DNA of 64,000 bases. It comes from Mastigamoeba balamuthi (Eukaryota > Evosea > Mastigamoebida > Mastigamoebidae). The notes under the pieces are model-generated. The model saw only the letters and a program-made list of their open reading frames with translations, was not told where the DNA came from and ran no database searches. Position 1 is the first letter of the stretch. Each line of letters begins with the position of its first letter. The stretch lies in contig CACRSC010000001.1 in NCBI GenBank assembly GCA_902651635.1, positions 275,272 through 339,271 of the forward strand, given 5' to 3'. Made by a program: the position numbers and the translations under genes. Of the stretch, positions 63,400 through 64,000 are shown piece by piece.

Positions 63400-64000
63400 A
63401 GCCATCACCAACCAAGAGAGCAAGAAGAGCAACTTCAGAGAAAGAGGACAAACGGATCCTATCCAGGGCCAAATCCAAGCCACCTCACTCAGCTGCTGCT
63501 CTGCGCAGATCCCTTCACCTTCAGGCTTCTGTTTCTACTATTCGCCAGCATTTACATGCTGCTCAGGCCAAGTTTCAGGCTCCATTATTGAAGCCATTAT
63601 TAAAAATTGCTCATCAACAAGCTCACATAGATTTTGCACAGGAAAATCTGCTGCGAGATTGGAGAGATGTATGATTTAGTGATGAGACAACATTTTGGCT
63701 GGGTGGATCAAAGGCAAAGCACTGACAAGTATCTGGTCATCGATTTCTTATCAGGAAGATGAAGTACCCCCAGAAGGTACAGGTTTGGGGGTGCTTTTCT
63801 TCACATGGATTCGAAAAGCTGCATATTTTTACAGGGAACCTGAATTCCGAAAAGATGTGTGATATCTATCAAAAAGCACTTCTTCCATCCATCAGACATG
63901 CACATGTTGAGTGGCTCCTTGCAGAGGACAATGATAGTAAGTATAGAAGTAAATTGTGCTGCCAATGGAAGGATGACCATAATGTGCATACTCTGCCCTG
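63400..64000 (+). mobile_element. Tc1/mariner-like transposase, degenerate, truncated by window end
   Basis: An AAALRRSLHLQASVSTIRQH stretch (HTH part) leads to FAQENLLRDWRDV, a stop, then FSDETTFWLGGSKAKH, a TGA where Trp is expected, and YPQKVQVWGCFSSHGFEKLH. FTGNLNSEKMCDIYQKALLP and WLLAEDNDSKYRSK follow. FSDET and EDND give the first two catalytic Asp residues; the third acidic residue and the right end lie outside the window. The stop codons at the conserved positions mark decay. Confidence 0.82.

Noticed and set aside
1-64000. CRISPR array, bacterial operon or prophage
   Set aside because: No spaced direct repeats of that type, no Shine-Dalgarno-led operons, and introns throughout show nuclear eukaryotic DNA.

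Overview
Nuclear DNA of a GC-rich, intron-containing protist. The genes have short spliceosomal introns (about 40-220 nt). They encode typical eukaryotic proteins (40S uS12, MPP10, RPF2, MFAP1, a YTH m6A reader, a SAD/AMPK-type kinase, a DH-PH RhoGEF, a NT-C2/DIL coiled-coil protein). This mix fits a free-living amoebozoan best, but the sequence alone does not fix the species. All gene models below were built by hand from reading-frame continuity, protein-family conservation and matching splice phase. The products quoted are conceptual translations.

Layout. 0-6 kb: tail of a folate-pathway enzyme, a tRNA-Thr(AGU), a U-box protein, an MFS transporter and an unknown protein, then a 97-base assembly gap. 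6.7-15 kb: a GNAT acetyltransferase, a SAD/BRSK-like kinase divergent from a C2H2 zinc-finger gene, and a very large IQ/acidic/coiled-coil protein. 15-26 kb: an RNA and ribosome block (RPS23, MFAP1, a PGAP5-like phosphoesterase, a YTH-RING fusion, an F-box protein, a small Zn-ribbon protein, MPP10). 26-36 kb: an armadillo protein, a STE-type kinase with a C-terminal propeller, a CTU1/TtuA-like tRNA thiolase and an EamA transporter. 35.6-43 kb: one giant NT-C2/coiled-coil/DIL gene. 43-58 kb: a MORN protein, a secreted protein, a Stealth/GNPTAB-like phosphotransferase, a membrane-anchored RhoGEF, an intronless esterase, RPF2, an MPPED-like phosphoesterase, an FtsJ-like methyltransferase and a CH-domain protein. 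58-64 kb: a lower-GC block with a tandem pair of four-helix membrane proteins (one frameshifted), then a cluster of decayed transposons (Crypton-like tyrosine recombinase, PIF/Harbinger-like, Tc1/mariner-like) and a minisatellite.

Gene density is high, about one gene per 1.6 kb, with both strands used and intergenic gaps mostly 150-600 bp. No operon-like logic is visible, but functional themes recur: ribosome biogenesis and RNA biology (uS12, MPP10, RPF2, MFAP1, YTH, CTU1-like, FtsJ-like), secretory/glycan processing (PGAP5-like, Stealth) and cytoskeleton signalling (RhoGEF, CH, DIL, MORN, kinases).

Two points run through the whole window. First, about half of the 5' splice sites I could place have C at +4 and G at +5 (GTNCG), and at least five introns need a GC donor, usually GCACG. 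Second, several real terminal exons are hidden behind in-frame stop codons (KA1 exon of the kinase at 7458, last propeller exon at 31054), so simple open-reading-frame calling truncates proteins here.
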